A stretch of 64,000 bases of DNA from Stomorhina lunata (GCA_933228675.1 OW121744.1:22571536-22635535), one strand, 5' to 3'. Positions 23,152 through 33,204 are shown, counted from the stretch's first letter. Numbers and translations are program-made. Notes: generated by a model not told the origin, from the letters alone.

Positions 23152-23970
23152 TTAAACTCCAAAAGTGCCAATAATGATCCAGCCCAGCATTGTATCCTGT
23201 GCCATTGGTGTGCCCACTCTTTCGGGCTGAATGCTAGGACGCATCAAACGAGGGTATAAATCGGCACCAAGAATAAAATTGATGTGTTGGTTCACGTAAA
23301 AATTCGGATCTGCGAGTCGCAAATTTGAGTACAAGGAGGCAACTCTGCTATCAATTTGCTCCGTAGGTTGCTTTTTAGGCAGATTTTTGTCAATCTTGAA
23401 CTTGACGTCATAGACAACATCTTCATCATGCCGAGAGCGAATTTTTGTTCGGCACCAGCGTTCCGTTCCAGACCGTTCAACGGTCAGTTTATATTTTTCG
23501 ATAAGGAAGTCAGCTATTGAGCTATATTCCACACATGGATTTAGCATGCCTCTGACGTTGGCCCAATTGTCACCCAGTTTCATCTGAACAAAGGCGGTCG
23601 GAAGCAGAGTGACAGTCCTCAATTGAGTAGTGGACGATGCTTGAGAGTTGTTGTTGTCTCTACGGCCTTCTTGAAGGCGCCGATGACGGTGTAGCAAAGT
23701 ATGGTGTTTGGCTTTGCATTGATGGCAACGTTCAGTGCTGCGGCATCTATTAATACGGTGAGAGTGAGCCAGGCAGTTTTCACAATACTGGAACTTGTCA
23801 ACGACTTTTAATTTTCCTGACACATTCATGCTCTTAAACTTTAGGCATCTGCTGAGGGTGTGATTTTGGCGGCACAAACGGCATTTGTGTGATGGCTTTC
23901 GGTGATGCTGACGACGATTATTTCTTCGTCCTTCGATTGGTGAGACACTTCGGCGTTGGTGACGGGGCAT
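23152..23970 (-). CDS. BEL/Pao downstream ORF2: zinc knuckles plus dead retropepsin
   Basis: An intact 272-residue ORF whose ATG lies 29 bases after the Gag-Pol stop. Residues 1-28 are very basic. Three zinc knuckles follow: C30-C33-H37-C42, C63-C66-H71-C76 and C82-C85-H89-H94. Spacing and order match those of Gag-Pol at 349-413. Residues 118-272 align by eye with the retropepsin (DUF1758) region of Gag-Pol, including GADLYPRLMR and the final DTMLGWIIIGTFG. The catalytic position ALIDSAS of Gag-Pol reads MLNPCV here (D501 to N144), so it should not cleave peptides. The ORF occupies the position of env but has no signal peptide or membrane segment. A splice-acceptor-like sequence ends at 23975. 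An RNA-binding accessory role is inference. Confidence 0.88.
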   Translation of the reverse strand: MPRHQRRSVSPIEGRRNNRRQHHRKPSHKCRLCRQNHTLSRCLKFKSMNVSGKLKVVDKFQYCENCLAHSHRINRCRSTERCHQCKAKHHTLLHRHRRLQEGRRDNNNSQASSTTQLRTVTLLPTAFVQMKLGDNWANVRGMLNPCVEYSSIADFLIEKYKLTVERSGTERWCRTKIRSRHDEDVVYDVKFKIDKNLPKKQPTEQIDSRVASLYSNLRLADPNFYVNQHINFILGADLYPRLMRPSIQPERVGTPMAQDTMLGWIIIGTFGV

Positions 23971-23974
23971 ATTG

Positions 23975-23999
23975 CTGTAAATATAGTAAAGAGAACTAA
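23975..23999 (-). promoter_or_regulatory. Candidate 3' splice site before ORF2
   Basis: On the minus strand TCTCTTTACTATATTTACAG ends four bases before the ORF2 ATG: a pyrimidine-rich tract followed by AG. This would let ORF2 be made from a spliced subgenomic RNA, as env is in retroviruses. Prediction only. Confidence 0.5.
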
Positions 24000-26900
24000 T
24001 TAGTTTTGTTCGGGGTTAGGAAGTAGAACAAGTTTGACTATAGGCCGAGTAACTACGCCATTAGCGGTTCGTACTTCGGCGATTCTAACACGATTATCTC
24101 TACCACGAATAACATTTTCTATGCGGCCTAGGCGCCATTGATTGGGGGGTAAGTTATCTTGCCTAATAACGACAAGATCGCCGGTGGCATAATCGCGTTG
24201 GGGGTACTTCCATTTGACGCGTTTGTGGAGCTCTTTTAAATACTCTTCTTTCCACCTTATAGCAAATTGGTGGTGAAGAACCTTTAACTTTTGCCATCGG
24301 TTTACGTGGCTCAAAGAGTGATCGGCTAGGTTAGGTTCTGGGGGTGATAACAGTGGACTTCCAATTAGGAAATGTCCGGGGGTTAAAACGCATATATCTG
24401 TCGGGTTCTCGCTCACTGGACTTAGAGGTCTGGAGTTCAGACAAGCTTCGATTCTATAAAGCATAGTACAAAATTCCTCATAAGTAAAACTCTGATTATG
24501 GGCGATGCGCTTTAGATGAGTCTTAAAACTCTTAACGCCGGCTTCCCAGAGTCCGCCCATGTGAGGCGCCCCTGGCGGGATAAAACGCCATTCCAACGCA
24601 GCAAAACTGTGTTGATCAAGTACTTTTCGGCGTACTAATTCGACGAAACGAGTTCTATCGGCATCTAAAATATGTGAAGCTCCAACAAATCCAGTGCCAT
24701 TATCCGAGAAAAGTGCACTAGGGGTTCCACGTCGGCTAAAGAATCGAGCGAAGGCAGCCAAAAAAGCCTCAGTAGATACTTCGGTGGTGGCCTCAAGATG
24801 TATGGCCTTGGTTGCAAAACAAACGAAGACCAAAGCGTAACCTTTCGTCACCTTACAGCCACGTCCAGCATACGTCTTCAGGTCAAAGGGTCCAGCGAAG
24901 TCTACACCAGTGTTGGCAAATGGACGTGATAAAGTAGTGCGCTCTGGGGGTAAAGCTGCCATTATTTGTTCACTCTTGCGGCGTTTTAGTATCACGCAAA
25001 TACGGCATCCTGAAATAATAGTTTTAATCAGTGTCTTAAGTTTCGGTACATAATAGTATGAGCGCATAAGACGAAAGAGTAAGGCATTTTGACCGTGGAC
25101 TGAGTAAATATGGAGATAGGCCAAGAACAATCGGGTATAACGTCCATGGTATGGTAAAATAATGGGGAAACGTTCGTCATAATTCAGCGAAGAATTTGCT
25201 AATCGGCCATTGATTCTCATGATGCCATTTGTATCTAGAAATGGATTAAATGTTAATAAAGAGCTTTTGCGGGGGATTTCCATTCCTTGAGATAATAAGC
25301 CATATTCTTTTTCAAAGTATAACTTCTGGCAGGCGATAACCATTCGGGATTTTGCGTTTTCAATTTCGGCTTTAGAGAATTCATTACTTGTCACAAGCAT
25401 GTCTCGCAAGTTTCTTTTGCATTTGTAGTAAAAACGGAAAATATGACAAATAATACGCAAAGCTTTTGAGAAGTCGGAAAAATTGTTCAAAATGTCTGAA
25501 TTTTGAACTTGATTTAAGTGGACTTGAACTGGTCTGGCCTCTTCGTCGGTTGCAAAGTTTGAGGAACTAATTGGCCATTGATTATGGGGAAGTTTCAGCC
25601 ATGAAGGTCCCTGCCACCATAAGTCATTTGATGTAAGCTGAGAGAATGTCAAGCCACGGGTTGCCAAATCGGCGGGGTTACTTTTAGAGTCAACATGATA
25701 CCAAGATTGACTCCCGACTTTTTCCACAATGGAAGAGACTCTGTTCTCAACGAAAGTTTTCCATCGGTTAGGGGGTTTCTGCAGCCATGCCAAGACTATA
25801 GTTGAGTCGGTCCAAAGAAAAAGCTTGAGATCTTTAAGATTAAGTTGGGACTGGATAGATTCGATCATGGTTGCCATAAGTTCGGCTCCACACAGCTCTT
25901 TACGGGGTAACGAGATGAATTTTATCGGGGCCACTTTCGTTTTCGCAACTAACAAATGTGTTGAGACGCAACCGCTATTTTCTGCCCGAAGATACAGTGT
26001 GGCAGCATAAGCTTTCTCCGACGCATCGCAGAACCCATGAAGTTCTATAGAATACGACGGATCAAAGTCAACGAATCGGGGAATTTTTATATTTTCTATA
26101 TTGATGTAATCTTCAATGAATTCGTGCCATTGTTTTAGAGTTGAGTCCTTTAAACTTTCGTCCCAGTCTGTCTCATCTTTCCAAATTTGTTGCATAATGA
26201 TTTTGGCAACGATTATTTTGGGGGCTAGCCAACCGGCGGGGTCAAAGAGTTTGGCGATCTCAGACAAAACTGATCTTTTTGATGTTGACTTTTGATCGGG
26301 GTAGCTTTTTAATTGGAAGTAGAAATAATCACTTCCCGCATTCCAACGCAAGCCTAAAGTTTTTGTAGTACACGAGTCCGATAGTTTGAGAAATTCTTCA
26401 CCTAAGAGGTGTTCGGGGGGTAGATCTTTGAGTAGGTACTCGTGGTTGGCAGTCCATTTACGGAGTTCAAATCCAGCGGATCGTAGGACTTCGATAAGCT
26501 GATTTCGAGCTCTTAAGGCGGTAGACAGGGTATGAGCGCCGGCCAAAACGTCATCAACGTACATAAAGTTTCTTAAGATTTCTGACGCTATGGGGTTTGT
26601 ACTTTCACAGGACTTAGCTAACTCATGTAAGGTACGAATCGCCAGATACGGGGCACTGTTTACGCCGAAGGTAACAGTTTTTAATTCGAAGTCTTGTGGA
26701 TCTTCATCGGGAGTTTTTCGGAATATTATTCTTTGAAATGGGGTATGTGAAGGATTCACAAGTATCTGGCGATACATCTTCTCAATGTCAGAGTTGAATA
26801 CATATCTGAAGAGCCTCCAACGAAGCATTAACACATTTAGATCTGATTGCAAAGTTGGGCCGGGGTAAAGTAAGTCATTGAGACTTTTTCCATTAGATGA

Positions 26901-29288
26901 GGGGCTTGAAGCATTGAAAACTACCCGCAGTTTTGTGGTAGTGCTGTCAGGTTTGATAACAGCGTGATGTGGCAAATAATATGTGCTATTAGCGGTGAAC
27001 GAGGGGGAAACTTGAGCCATTTGGTTTAATGAAGAGTATTCACAAATGACTCGATCATATTCGGTCTTAATTTGGGGGTTTTTCAGCAATCTAGTCTCAT
27101 TTCGGAGAAATTGAGACAGCGCTATATGACGCGATGAACCAATATTGATGTCCTCGGGATATTCTCTGCGAAAGGGTAAAGAAACCACAAAACGTCCTTG
27201 GCTATTGCGATAAGTGGTGGACTGGAACACATTTTCGCAGTGCAAGTCTTCATTCGAGAGACGGGGCTTCTTTGGCACTTCCTCCAGTTCCCAAAATCTT
27301 TTGATTTGGTCGTTTAGGGCGATGGTATTATAAAACGATGAAACCGACTTAATTCTGTTCACTGAACCAAGTTTTCCAGTGACAATCCAACCGAATACAG
27401 TTTGTTGTGCCACTAAAGACTGATTACTGTCCCAACGCAGTCCGTTTCTGAGTATCTTCGGGTAGATATCTCCCCCCAGCAAAAGTTCAATTTCCGAACA
27501 TTTATGGGTATGAGTATCCGCCATCTTTAAGTCCGAAAACTCACTGTTTCTTAAAGCTGAGAGGGGGTAATATGGCAGTTCACCAGTCAGTTTTTTGACA
27601 ACTAAGGCGTCTGTGTGAGTTTTAAATGATTCATCAAGAGGAGAGCCGATGCGTATGTAGCAAAGCTGAGTGGAAGTAGCAGTGAGTGCTTCATTAAGAC
27701 CGTGGACTTGGGTTTGAGAACATCGAGTTTTGAGAGCAAGTTTTCCTTGAAGCTTCTTTGATATGAAAGTAGCTTCGGATGCTGAATCGATTAGTGCTCG
27801 TACGGTGTATTTAAGGTCATCAGAGTAGATGTCAACGAGGGCTGTTCCGAGCAAAACTGTTGAGTTTGTAGTGGACTGTATTTGTGTGGAGTAAGATTGT
27901 CTCATTTGGGCTGCGGCTTCAGCTGAAGTTGAGGGGTTTGTATTTAAAGGGGGGTTTGAAACATGAGGATTACTCATCGCTTTATTGGGGTTTGAAGTCG
28001 CTACCCTGGGACTGAACTGGGGGTTTGTATTAGAGGAATTCTCTGAACGGTGTAACAGCGAATGGTGTTTTTGTTTGCACAAGTGACAAACGTACTGACT
28101 CTTACATTTTTTGAATTCATGCGAAGTTCCTAAGCAGTTAGTACACCTCTTTTGCTTTTTCACAATTGAAAAACGCTCTTCCGTAGGCATACTAAGGAAC
28201 GATGGGCAAAGTCTGAGGGGATGAGAATTTGGACATAGGAAACATTTTCCTGGCTTATCGTTTGTTACATTTGTGTTATAACTGTTTACCTTCTTTGTGT
28301 CAGAAAAGTTTTGATTCCTGGGTCTCGAAAACTTCTGATTATTGGGGTGGCAATTATGGGGATTTGAGAATGTGGTCCTAATATCTGCGACCGATTCCAG
28401 AGTTTGAAACCTCGATGTTAGGAATGTGTCCATCTGCTTCCATGTCGGCAACTCGGTATTATTCGGCAGATATTGTTCCCATAGACTGAGAGTAATTTCC
28501 GGTAAACATGTGGAACAGATATACACGAATATGATATCCCAATTGGCGGTGTCAATTTTTAGGAGGGATAGATTTGTAACGCAATCGTTGATTGTCCTCT
28601 GAATTTTTCGGATATTGCTAGCCGTTTCTTTGTATATGGGGGTTATGTTGAAGAGTATCTTAAGTTGAGCGTTTATAAGGATACGTTTATTTTCATATCT
28701 ATTCACAAGGTTTTGCCATGCCATCTCGAAACCGTCATTGGTTATGGGGCAAGTCTTCAATAGTTCCCGAGCCTCTCCCTGGGTCTTCTTGATAAGATGG
28801 CACATCTTCTCGACGGGAGACAGACGCTTACTATTCCGGTACAGGGCGGTAAACATGTCCCGAAACGTTGGCCAGGACTGGTAGTCACCATGGAAGACTT
28901 CTGTATCGCAAGGTGGCAATGAAATGTGAGGAGCAGAATCAACGATGGGGATAGAAGAGGGGGCTGCAATGACAGGGGGAGGTGTAGCAGGTTCAACTTG
29001 GTGAAAATCCACTAGCTCATTAAGTTTGGACAAAACTTTCACATGAGCCTCAAATGTAGAAAAGAATCTCGATTTAAGTGTCTCAATATCGATGTCTTCT
29101 TCTAACTCGTTAAACTTATTCAGGATATCGTCATAACACCTTCTAAAATCAGCCCATAGCCGCACAATTTCATCCTTTTGGACCTCAAGCGTGTGTACTG
29201 AGTGGACGTCGGCAGATAGCGTGTCAAAGTAGGCCTGAAATTCGACCACACGATCGGAAGCGCGGATGAATGTCTCGAGGGAAGCCAT
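24000..29288 (-). CDS. BEL/Pao Gag-Pol polyprotein
   Basis: A single uninterrupted frame of 1762 residues encoding capsid and all replication enzymes. Gag occupies roughly 1-345 (DUF1759-like around 125-280, FHGDYQSWPTF). Nucleocapsid zinc knuckles are C349-C352-H356-C361, C382-C385-H390-C395 and C401-C404-H408-H413. Retropepsin follows with D501 in ALIDSASEATF. Reverse transcriptase has YVDD at 910-913, and RNase H has D1088 in GFCDASEKAYA. The integrase zinc site is H1393-H1398-C1428-C1431, and its catalytic triad is D1463 (VDFAGPF), D1529 (SDNGTGF) and E1582 (GGLWEAG). Residues from about 1665 to the end match the DUF5641-type integrase C-terminus (GDLVVIRQDNLPPNQWRLGR). The ATG at 29288 is the first of the frame, after a long leader. 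All catalytic residues are present, so the protein looks functional. Confidence 0.97.
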   Translation of the reverse strand: MASLETFIRASDRVVEFQAYFDTLSADVHSVHTLEVQKDEIVRLWADFRRCYDDILNKFNELEEDIDIETLKSRFFSTFEAHVKVLSKLNELVDFHQVEPATPPPVIAAPSSIPIVDSAPHISLPPCDTEVFHGDYQSWPTFRDMFTALYRNSKRLSPVEKMCHLIKKTQGEARELLKTCPITNDGFEMAWQNLVNRYENKRILINAQLKILFNITPIYKETASNIRKIQRTINDCVTNLSLLKIDTANWDIIFVYICSTCLPEITLSLWEQYLPNNTELPTWKQMDTFLTSRFQTLESVADIRTTFSNPHNCHPNNQKFSRPRNQNFSDTKKVNSYNTNVTNDKPGKCFLCPNSHPLRLCPSFLSMPTEERFSIVKKQKRCTNCLGTSHEFKKCKSQYVCHLCKQKHHSLLHRSENSSNTNPQFSPRVATSNPNKAMSNPHVSNPPLNTNPSTSAEAAAQMRQSYSTQIQSTTNSTVLLGTALVDIYSDDLKYTVRALIDSASEATFISKKLQGKLALKTRCSQTQVHGLNEALTATSTQLCYIRIGSPLDESFKTHTDALVVKKLTGELPYYPLSALRNSEFSDLKMADTHTHKCSEIELLLGGDIYPKILRNGLRWDSNQSLVAQQTVFGWIVTGKLGSVNRIKSVSSFYNTIALNDQIKRFWELEEVPKKPRLSNEDLHCENVFQSTTYRNSQGRFVVSLPFRREYPEDINIGSSRHIALSQFLRNETRLLKNPQIKTEYDRVICEYSSLNQMAQVSPSFTANSTYYLPHHAVIKPDSTTTKLRVVFNASSPSSNGKSLNDLLYPGPTLQSDLNVLMLRWRLFRYVFNSDIEKMYRQILVNPSHTPFQRIIFRKTPDEDPQDFELKTVTFGVNSAPYLAIRTLHELAKSCESTNPIASEILRNFMYVDDVLAGAHTLSTALRARNQLIEVLRSAGFELRKWTANHEYLLKDLPPEHLLGEEFLKLSDSCTTKTLGLRWNAGSDYFYFQLKSYPDQKSTSKRSVLSEIAKLFDPAGWLAPKIIVAKIIMQQIWKDETDWDESLKDSTLKQWHEFIEDYINIENIKIPRFVDFDPSYSIELHGFCDASEKAYAATLYLRAENSGCVSTHLLVAKTKVAPIKFISLPRKELCGAELMATMIESIQSQLNLKDLKLFLWTDSTIVLAWLQKPPNRWKTFVENRVSSIVEKVGSQSWYHVDSKSNPADLATRGLTFSQLTSNDLWWQGPSWLKLPHNQWPISSSNFATDEEARPVQVHLNQVQNSDILNNFSDFSKALRIICHIFRFYYKCKRNLRDMLVTSNEFSKAEIENAKSRMVIACQKLYFEKEYGLLSQGMEIPRKSSLLTFNPFLDTNGIMRINGRLANSSLNYDERFPIILPYHGRYTRLFLAYLHIYSVHGQNALLFRLMRSYYYVPKLKTLIKTIISGCRICVILKRRKSEQIMAALPPERTTLSRPFANTGVDFAGPFDLKTYAGRGCKVTKGYALVFVCFATKAIHLEATTEVSTEAFLAAFARFFSRRGTPSALFSDNGTGFVGASHILDADRTRFVELVRRKVLDQHSFAALEWRFIPPGAPHMGGLWEAGVKSFKTHLKRIAHNQSFTYEEFCTMLYRIEACLNSRPLSPVSENPTDICVLTPGHFLIGSPLLSPPEPNLADHSLSHVNRWQKLKVLHHQFAIRWKEEYLKELHKRVKWKYPQRDYATGDLVVIRQDNLPPNQWRLGRIENVIRGRDNRVRIAEVRTANGVVTRPIVKLVLLPNPEQN

Positions 29289-30689
29289 GATGTATTAGCA
29301 ACGCTATATAAAAGCTCACGGGGGTATAAAAAAAATAAGACCGAAATCGAAAACTGACAGCCAAGGGACCAGACAAGCAAAAAAAAACAAGACACTTCCA
29401 GAAATATGGTTTATAAAAGATGATATACAAAACGATACCAGATTTCCAAAAAGGTATCCGCAACAAATAATATATGTATGTTTATAGGTATATGTGTAAT
29501 ATAATTTGAAGTTATAGATGAATATATGGTGTAAAATCGTAATTGTGCAATTGAAACCGTGAAGTGCAATAAAGTTAACAGTAATTTAATAAATTATAGC
29601 AAACGATTGTAAAAACAGTTATTATTTTTCGGAAATTTCGAATAAAATTCGATATTTATACTGTGCTCGTTTGGAAATAGTTGAAATATTTTTCAAATAG
29701 TGCAAAAAAATCAAAAAAATGCTCAAAAAATTTTTTTATTTTGATCGATGTTCACAACAAGAATGTAAACTTCACACAAAAAAAGGTTTTTGTATCAGTG
29801 GTATTAAATATATATAAATTTCACCGCAAAAACTCAAATTTTAGAAAAACTTTTTAAATTTAAAAAATGTTTATTTATTTGTATTTAATTGTTCTATTTT
29901 TTCTGTATTTTTAAATAAATTTGTTGTATTTGTTTTAATTTATTTTATTTTAGTTAGTAATTATGTATTTATTTAGTAAAATTTAAAATTTATTTATTTA
30001 GTTTTATTTAGTAATTATTTAAAAAGTTGTTATATTATTTTTAATTTAAAAATTTATTTCTGATACAAAACTGTTTGCTGGGTAATTAAAAGTATCGTAG
30101 AAATATCCAAAAAATGTAAACAGATACAAAGTATGTAATGCAAAAAATTATAAGTTTTGTTTACATTTATTTTTTTCCGCTATTTATTTATGTAAAATTA
30201 TGTGTGTATGTTGCTAGTAGCCTTGCTTTTTTTTCTTCTTTTGTTTTGTTTTGTTTTCTATTCTTTATCTCTCATACAATAGAGAATGTTCGATGAGCTT
30301 AGCTCAAACTTCTGCTTATTAAATCAAGAAGTTGTTGTATGAAAGGGTTTGATGAAGAGAAAGAAGCACTTTGTATGAAACGGTTCGATGAAGAGAGTTA
30401 TTTTACCCTTGATCTTATGAACTTTATTGTTTTCACCACTAGAGAGATAGAGAGATGCTCTTCAAATTGATTGAGATGAGTCAACAATTACTCAAATAAT
30501 TTCTTTTATATTTTTTTTAATGTTTTTTCCAGACACAGGGAATACCTTTTGCACAGACGAAATAACTGTTTTTCGGGAACTTTGTTGTTGCACTTTTTTT
30601 GAAATTTCTTTTAGATTCTTTTTTGTAATTTGCACTTCACTTGCACTTCATATACCAACAATAAATATTTTAAGTAAAAGAAACTTTTT

Positions 30690-30696
30690 ACTTACA
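30690..30696 (-). promoter_or_regulatory. Candidate 5' splice site in the leader
   Basis: Minus-strand TTTGTAAGTAAA gives a full GTAAGT donor 255 bases inside the 5' LTR. Joined to the acceptor at 23975, the intron would be about 6.7 kb and remove Gag-Pol. I saw no other GTAAGT on this strand in the leader. Confidence 0.4.
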
Positions 30697-30928
30697 AATT
30701 TTTCGAAGAGTTAATGATGAATTATAGTTGATTATTTGATGATGATGTTGATGATGATGTTGATGATGATGTTGATAATGATGTTGATAATGATGTTGAT
30801 GATTTTCGTTTTATAAATCCTCTTATTAGCTTTTGGGGTTATTACAGATGGGGTTTAAATGTGATTTTCCACGGGGGTTATGAAATCTGTAATGAAAAAT
30901 ATTTGAGACCAATATTCGCCGTTCCAAG

Positions 30929-30946
30929 GCTCCGGGAGAAGGACCA
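30929..30946 (-). other. Primer-binding site
   Basis: Minus-strand TGGTCCTTCTCCCGGAGC lies three bases after the 5' LTR and would pair with a tRNA 3' end terminating in CCA. I do not assign the tRNA. Confidence 0.75.
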
Positions 30947-30949
30947 AAA

Positions 30950-31263
30950 TGTTGGGGTGTAGCACAAATATTAATAATTAAAAAAGATTGGGGATTAGTT
31001 GGGGGTTTATAAAATAATTTATTGTTTGCGGGATACGCACCTTTCTTGTTGACTGTTGTAGGATAAGTGAAGTAAGTAAGTTAAGTAAAGCTAGTTACAA
31101 TTTCAATATCTTAGCTAAGCGACACGGATAAAAACATAGATTTTGTATCTGAGTACCAAAGAGAGAAAAAGGATGGGAAAATTCCAGTTCTCTTTTGTAC
31201 ACTTGTGGATACTTAAAGAGCGGTAAGATTCAAAACTTAAAAACTAAGGATCGCGCGTATACA
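30950..31263 (-). repeat. 5' LTR of the BEL/Pao element
   Basis: 314 bp, identical by eye to 22648-22961. It should hold the promoter for the minus-strand transcript. Confidence 0.97.
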
Positions 31264-31353
31264 ATCTTATTTATGTTTAATTTTAGCAATGTTTATCTAT
31301 CTTCTATCTTCTATCTTCTTCTTCTATTTATCTTCTATATTCTATCTTCTTCT

Positions 31354-32632
31354 TCTATATCTATAAAAAAATGTCCGCGTCTGTTTGTATGTTGTTTGTT
31401 GGGAAGGATCTCCGAAACTAGCGGACCGATTTTTCTGAAATTTTGACAGTGTAGTATTGTGTTGCCGGTGGTGACTATAGGCTAATTTTTTTTAGAAATC
31501 TCAAGTGGGCGTGACCCCTTCCATATAACTCATATATTAAAAATGACAAATATAGGCGACGGAGAGGCCCGATTTTTCTGAAATTTAGACAGTATGTTAA
31601 GGTGTGACTGGTGGATAAAATAGGTCAGATTTTTTTAGAAATCTCAAGTGGACGTGACCCCTCCCATATAAGTCAGATTTTAAAAATTACAAATATGGAT
31701 GATCAAACAGACTGATTTTTCTGAAATTTTGACAGTATAGTAAGATGTGACCGGTGGTTAAAATAGGCAAGGGTTTTTTCAAAATCTTAAGTGGGCGTGA
31801 CCCCTCCCATATAACTCATATATTAAAAATGACAAATATAGATGACCGAGCGGACCGATTTTTCTGAAATTTTGACAGTATGGTAAGATGTGACCGGTGG
31901 TTTAAATAACCAAGTTCTTTTTTAAATCTCAAGTGGGCGTAACCCCTCCCATATAACTCATATTAAAAATTACAAATATAGATGACAGAGAGGGCCGATT
32001 TTTCTTTAATGTTTACTGTTTATATTGAGTTACCGGTGGGTAAAATAGGCTACATTTTTTTTTTTGGAAATCTTAAATGGGCGTAACCCCTCCCATATAA
32101 GTCATATATTAAAAATAACAAATATGGATGACCGGTTTTTCAAAAATTTTGATTGTATGTGTGTGACCGGTGTGTAAAATAGTCTTGGATTTTTTTTTAA
32201 ACTCAAGTGGGCGTGACCCCTCCCATAAATGACAAATATGGATGATAAGATGAAAACGATTTAACCTAATTAATTAAATTTTTAAATGTGGTTATTTTGT
32301 GGTTATTACTATAGGATAGTTTTTCGCTTTTTGAATTTTTTTGAAAATGGACCAACGGTGACCTTGGAATTGGAAAATCTGGATAAAATTTCCCTTTTCT
32401 TTAAAATTGTATATCTTGAGAACGGCTTTCTTTCTAAATATTTTTTTAGTCCAAGTTAGGATTATACATTAAGAAAAATTTACCACATTTACCAAATACA
32501 TTAATAAAGGATTCAATTTAAAAAATTAATAAAAATATTTCATAATTTTTAATTTTTAACGAAAGTGTTAACACAGTAATAAGTTAAAAACTTTAACTGC
32601 CAACCCGGGCAACGCCGGGTAAAATCAGCTAG
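31354..32632 (+). mobile_element. Non-autonomous canonical Helitron
   Basis: The 5' end TCTATATCTATAAAAAAATG has the expected TC start (a start at 31360 is also possible). The 3' end has the hairpin ACCCGG-GCAACG-CCGGGT at 32603-32620, eight bases, then CTAG at 32629-32632 followed by T, the hallmark of Helitrons. The interior is about six units of a ~143-bp minisatellite containing CCGATTTTTCTGAAATTTTG and GTGGGCGTGACCCCTCCCAT. No Rep/helicase gene, so it depends on a helper in trans. Confidence 0.85.
31420..32260 (+). repeat. ~143-bp minisatellite inside the Helitron
   Basis: CCGATTTTTC-like sites recur at 31427, 31570, 31713, 31856, 31996 and 32133, a period of 143 falling to 137-140 as later units lose bases. 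A final partial unit ends near 32260. Confidence 0.85.
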
Positions 32633-32989
32633 TATAGAATAAAATTATCCATACTATGGAAAATATAAACAGATTTTCTTCTTAAAAATTGGGTAGACTT
32701 AAACCTTTTCTTCCGGGGTCAAAGGTTAAAAATTTGATTTTTTGCATTTTGTTTATTTTTTAAATACGCAATATTAATTATTTATTAGAGAATTTTAAAA
32801 AATATACTTAAAAGTAATCGGCCCAACCACAGAACAAACTTTAAAGCCGATGTTATGTAAAATCGACTTTATTTTAAAGTCGACTTTTCCAATTTTTCGT
32901 ACCATAAGAAAATTTTAAAATAAGACTTTAAAAATATTTTTAAACAAATATTACTAAAGCTTCCTTCAATAAATATATATATATAATTC

Positions 32990-33185
32990 CCCGGCACACA
33001 TTCCAATTGGATCAAGGGATAATTCTCTCAGACAATGAGCTGCAAACGCTTCTATTTTTAGACTCATTGATAGGGACCTACGTTTTAAAGCCGGCTCCGA
33101 ACGGCAAACGCATTAGTTAGAGAAGTTTTACATAGCCTAATACTCAATAACCAGTGGCTAGCTGAGTTATGAGGTGAACCGCCGC
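32990..33185 (+). repeat. Repeat F5 fragment
   Basis: CATTCCAATTGGATCAAGGG, AATGAGCTGC, TTTAAAGCCGGCTCCGAAC and CCAGTGGCTAGCTGAGTTAT match, inverted, 61140-61290 beside F4. It is the upstream segment of the F repeat without an array. Confidence 0.6.
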
Positions 33186-33204
33186 TTTTTTGAAATTAAT
33201 TTTT

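Larger units (their letters stand above)
29289..30949 (-). other. Long 5' leader of the BEL/Pao element
   Basis: 1661 bp between the primer-binding site and the Gag-Pol ATG, with no conserved ORF. It contains a (GATGATGTT)n block at about 30735-30800 and a GTAAGT donor-like site at 30695. It would carry packaging and splicing signals; none can be defined by eye. Confidence 0.8.
22648..31263 (-). mobile_element. Complete BEL/Pao LTR retrotransposon
   Basis: An 8616-bp element read on the minus strand. The 314-bp LTRs (30950-31263 and 22648-22961) appear identical base for base and begin TG and end CA. The 5-bp target duplication is ATCTT at 22643-22647 and 31264-31268. Order on the minus strand is 5' LTR, primer-binding site, 1.65-kb leader, Gag-Pol (1762 residues), a second ORF (272 residues), polypurine tract, 3' LTR. 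BEL/Pao membership follows from the fused Gag-Pol with a DUF1758-type retropepsin, the YVDD reverse transcriptase and a DUF5641-like integrase end. Identical LTRs and intact frames indicate a very recent insertion. Confidence 0.97.

Noticed and set aside
23152..23970. ORF2 as an envelope gene
   Set aside because: It has no signal peptide, no transmembrane segment and no glycoprotein-like cysteine pattern. Its zinc knuckles and retropepsin-like fold point to a Gag-Pol origin instead.
28757..29466. Extra minus-strand ORFs of 79-91 residues around the Gag start
   Set aside because: They overlap Gag or the leader in other frames, have no recognisable domain, and are explained by chance.
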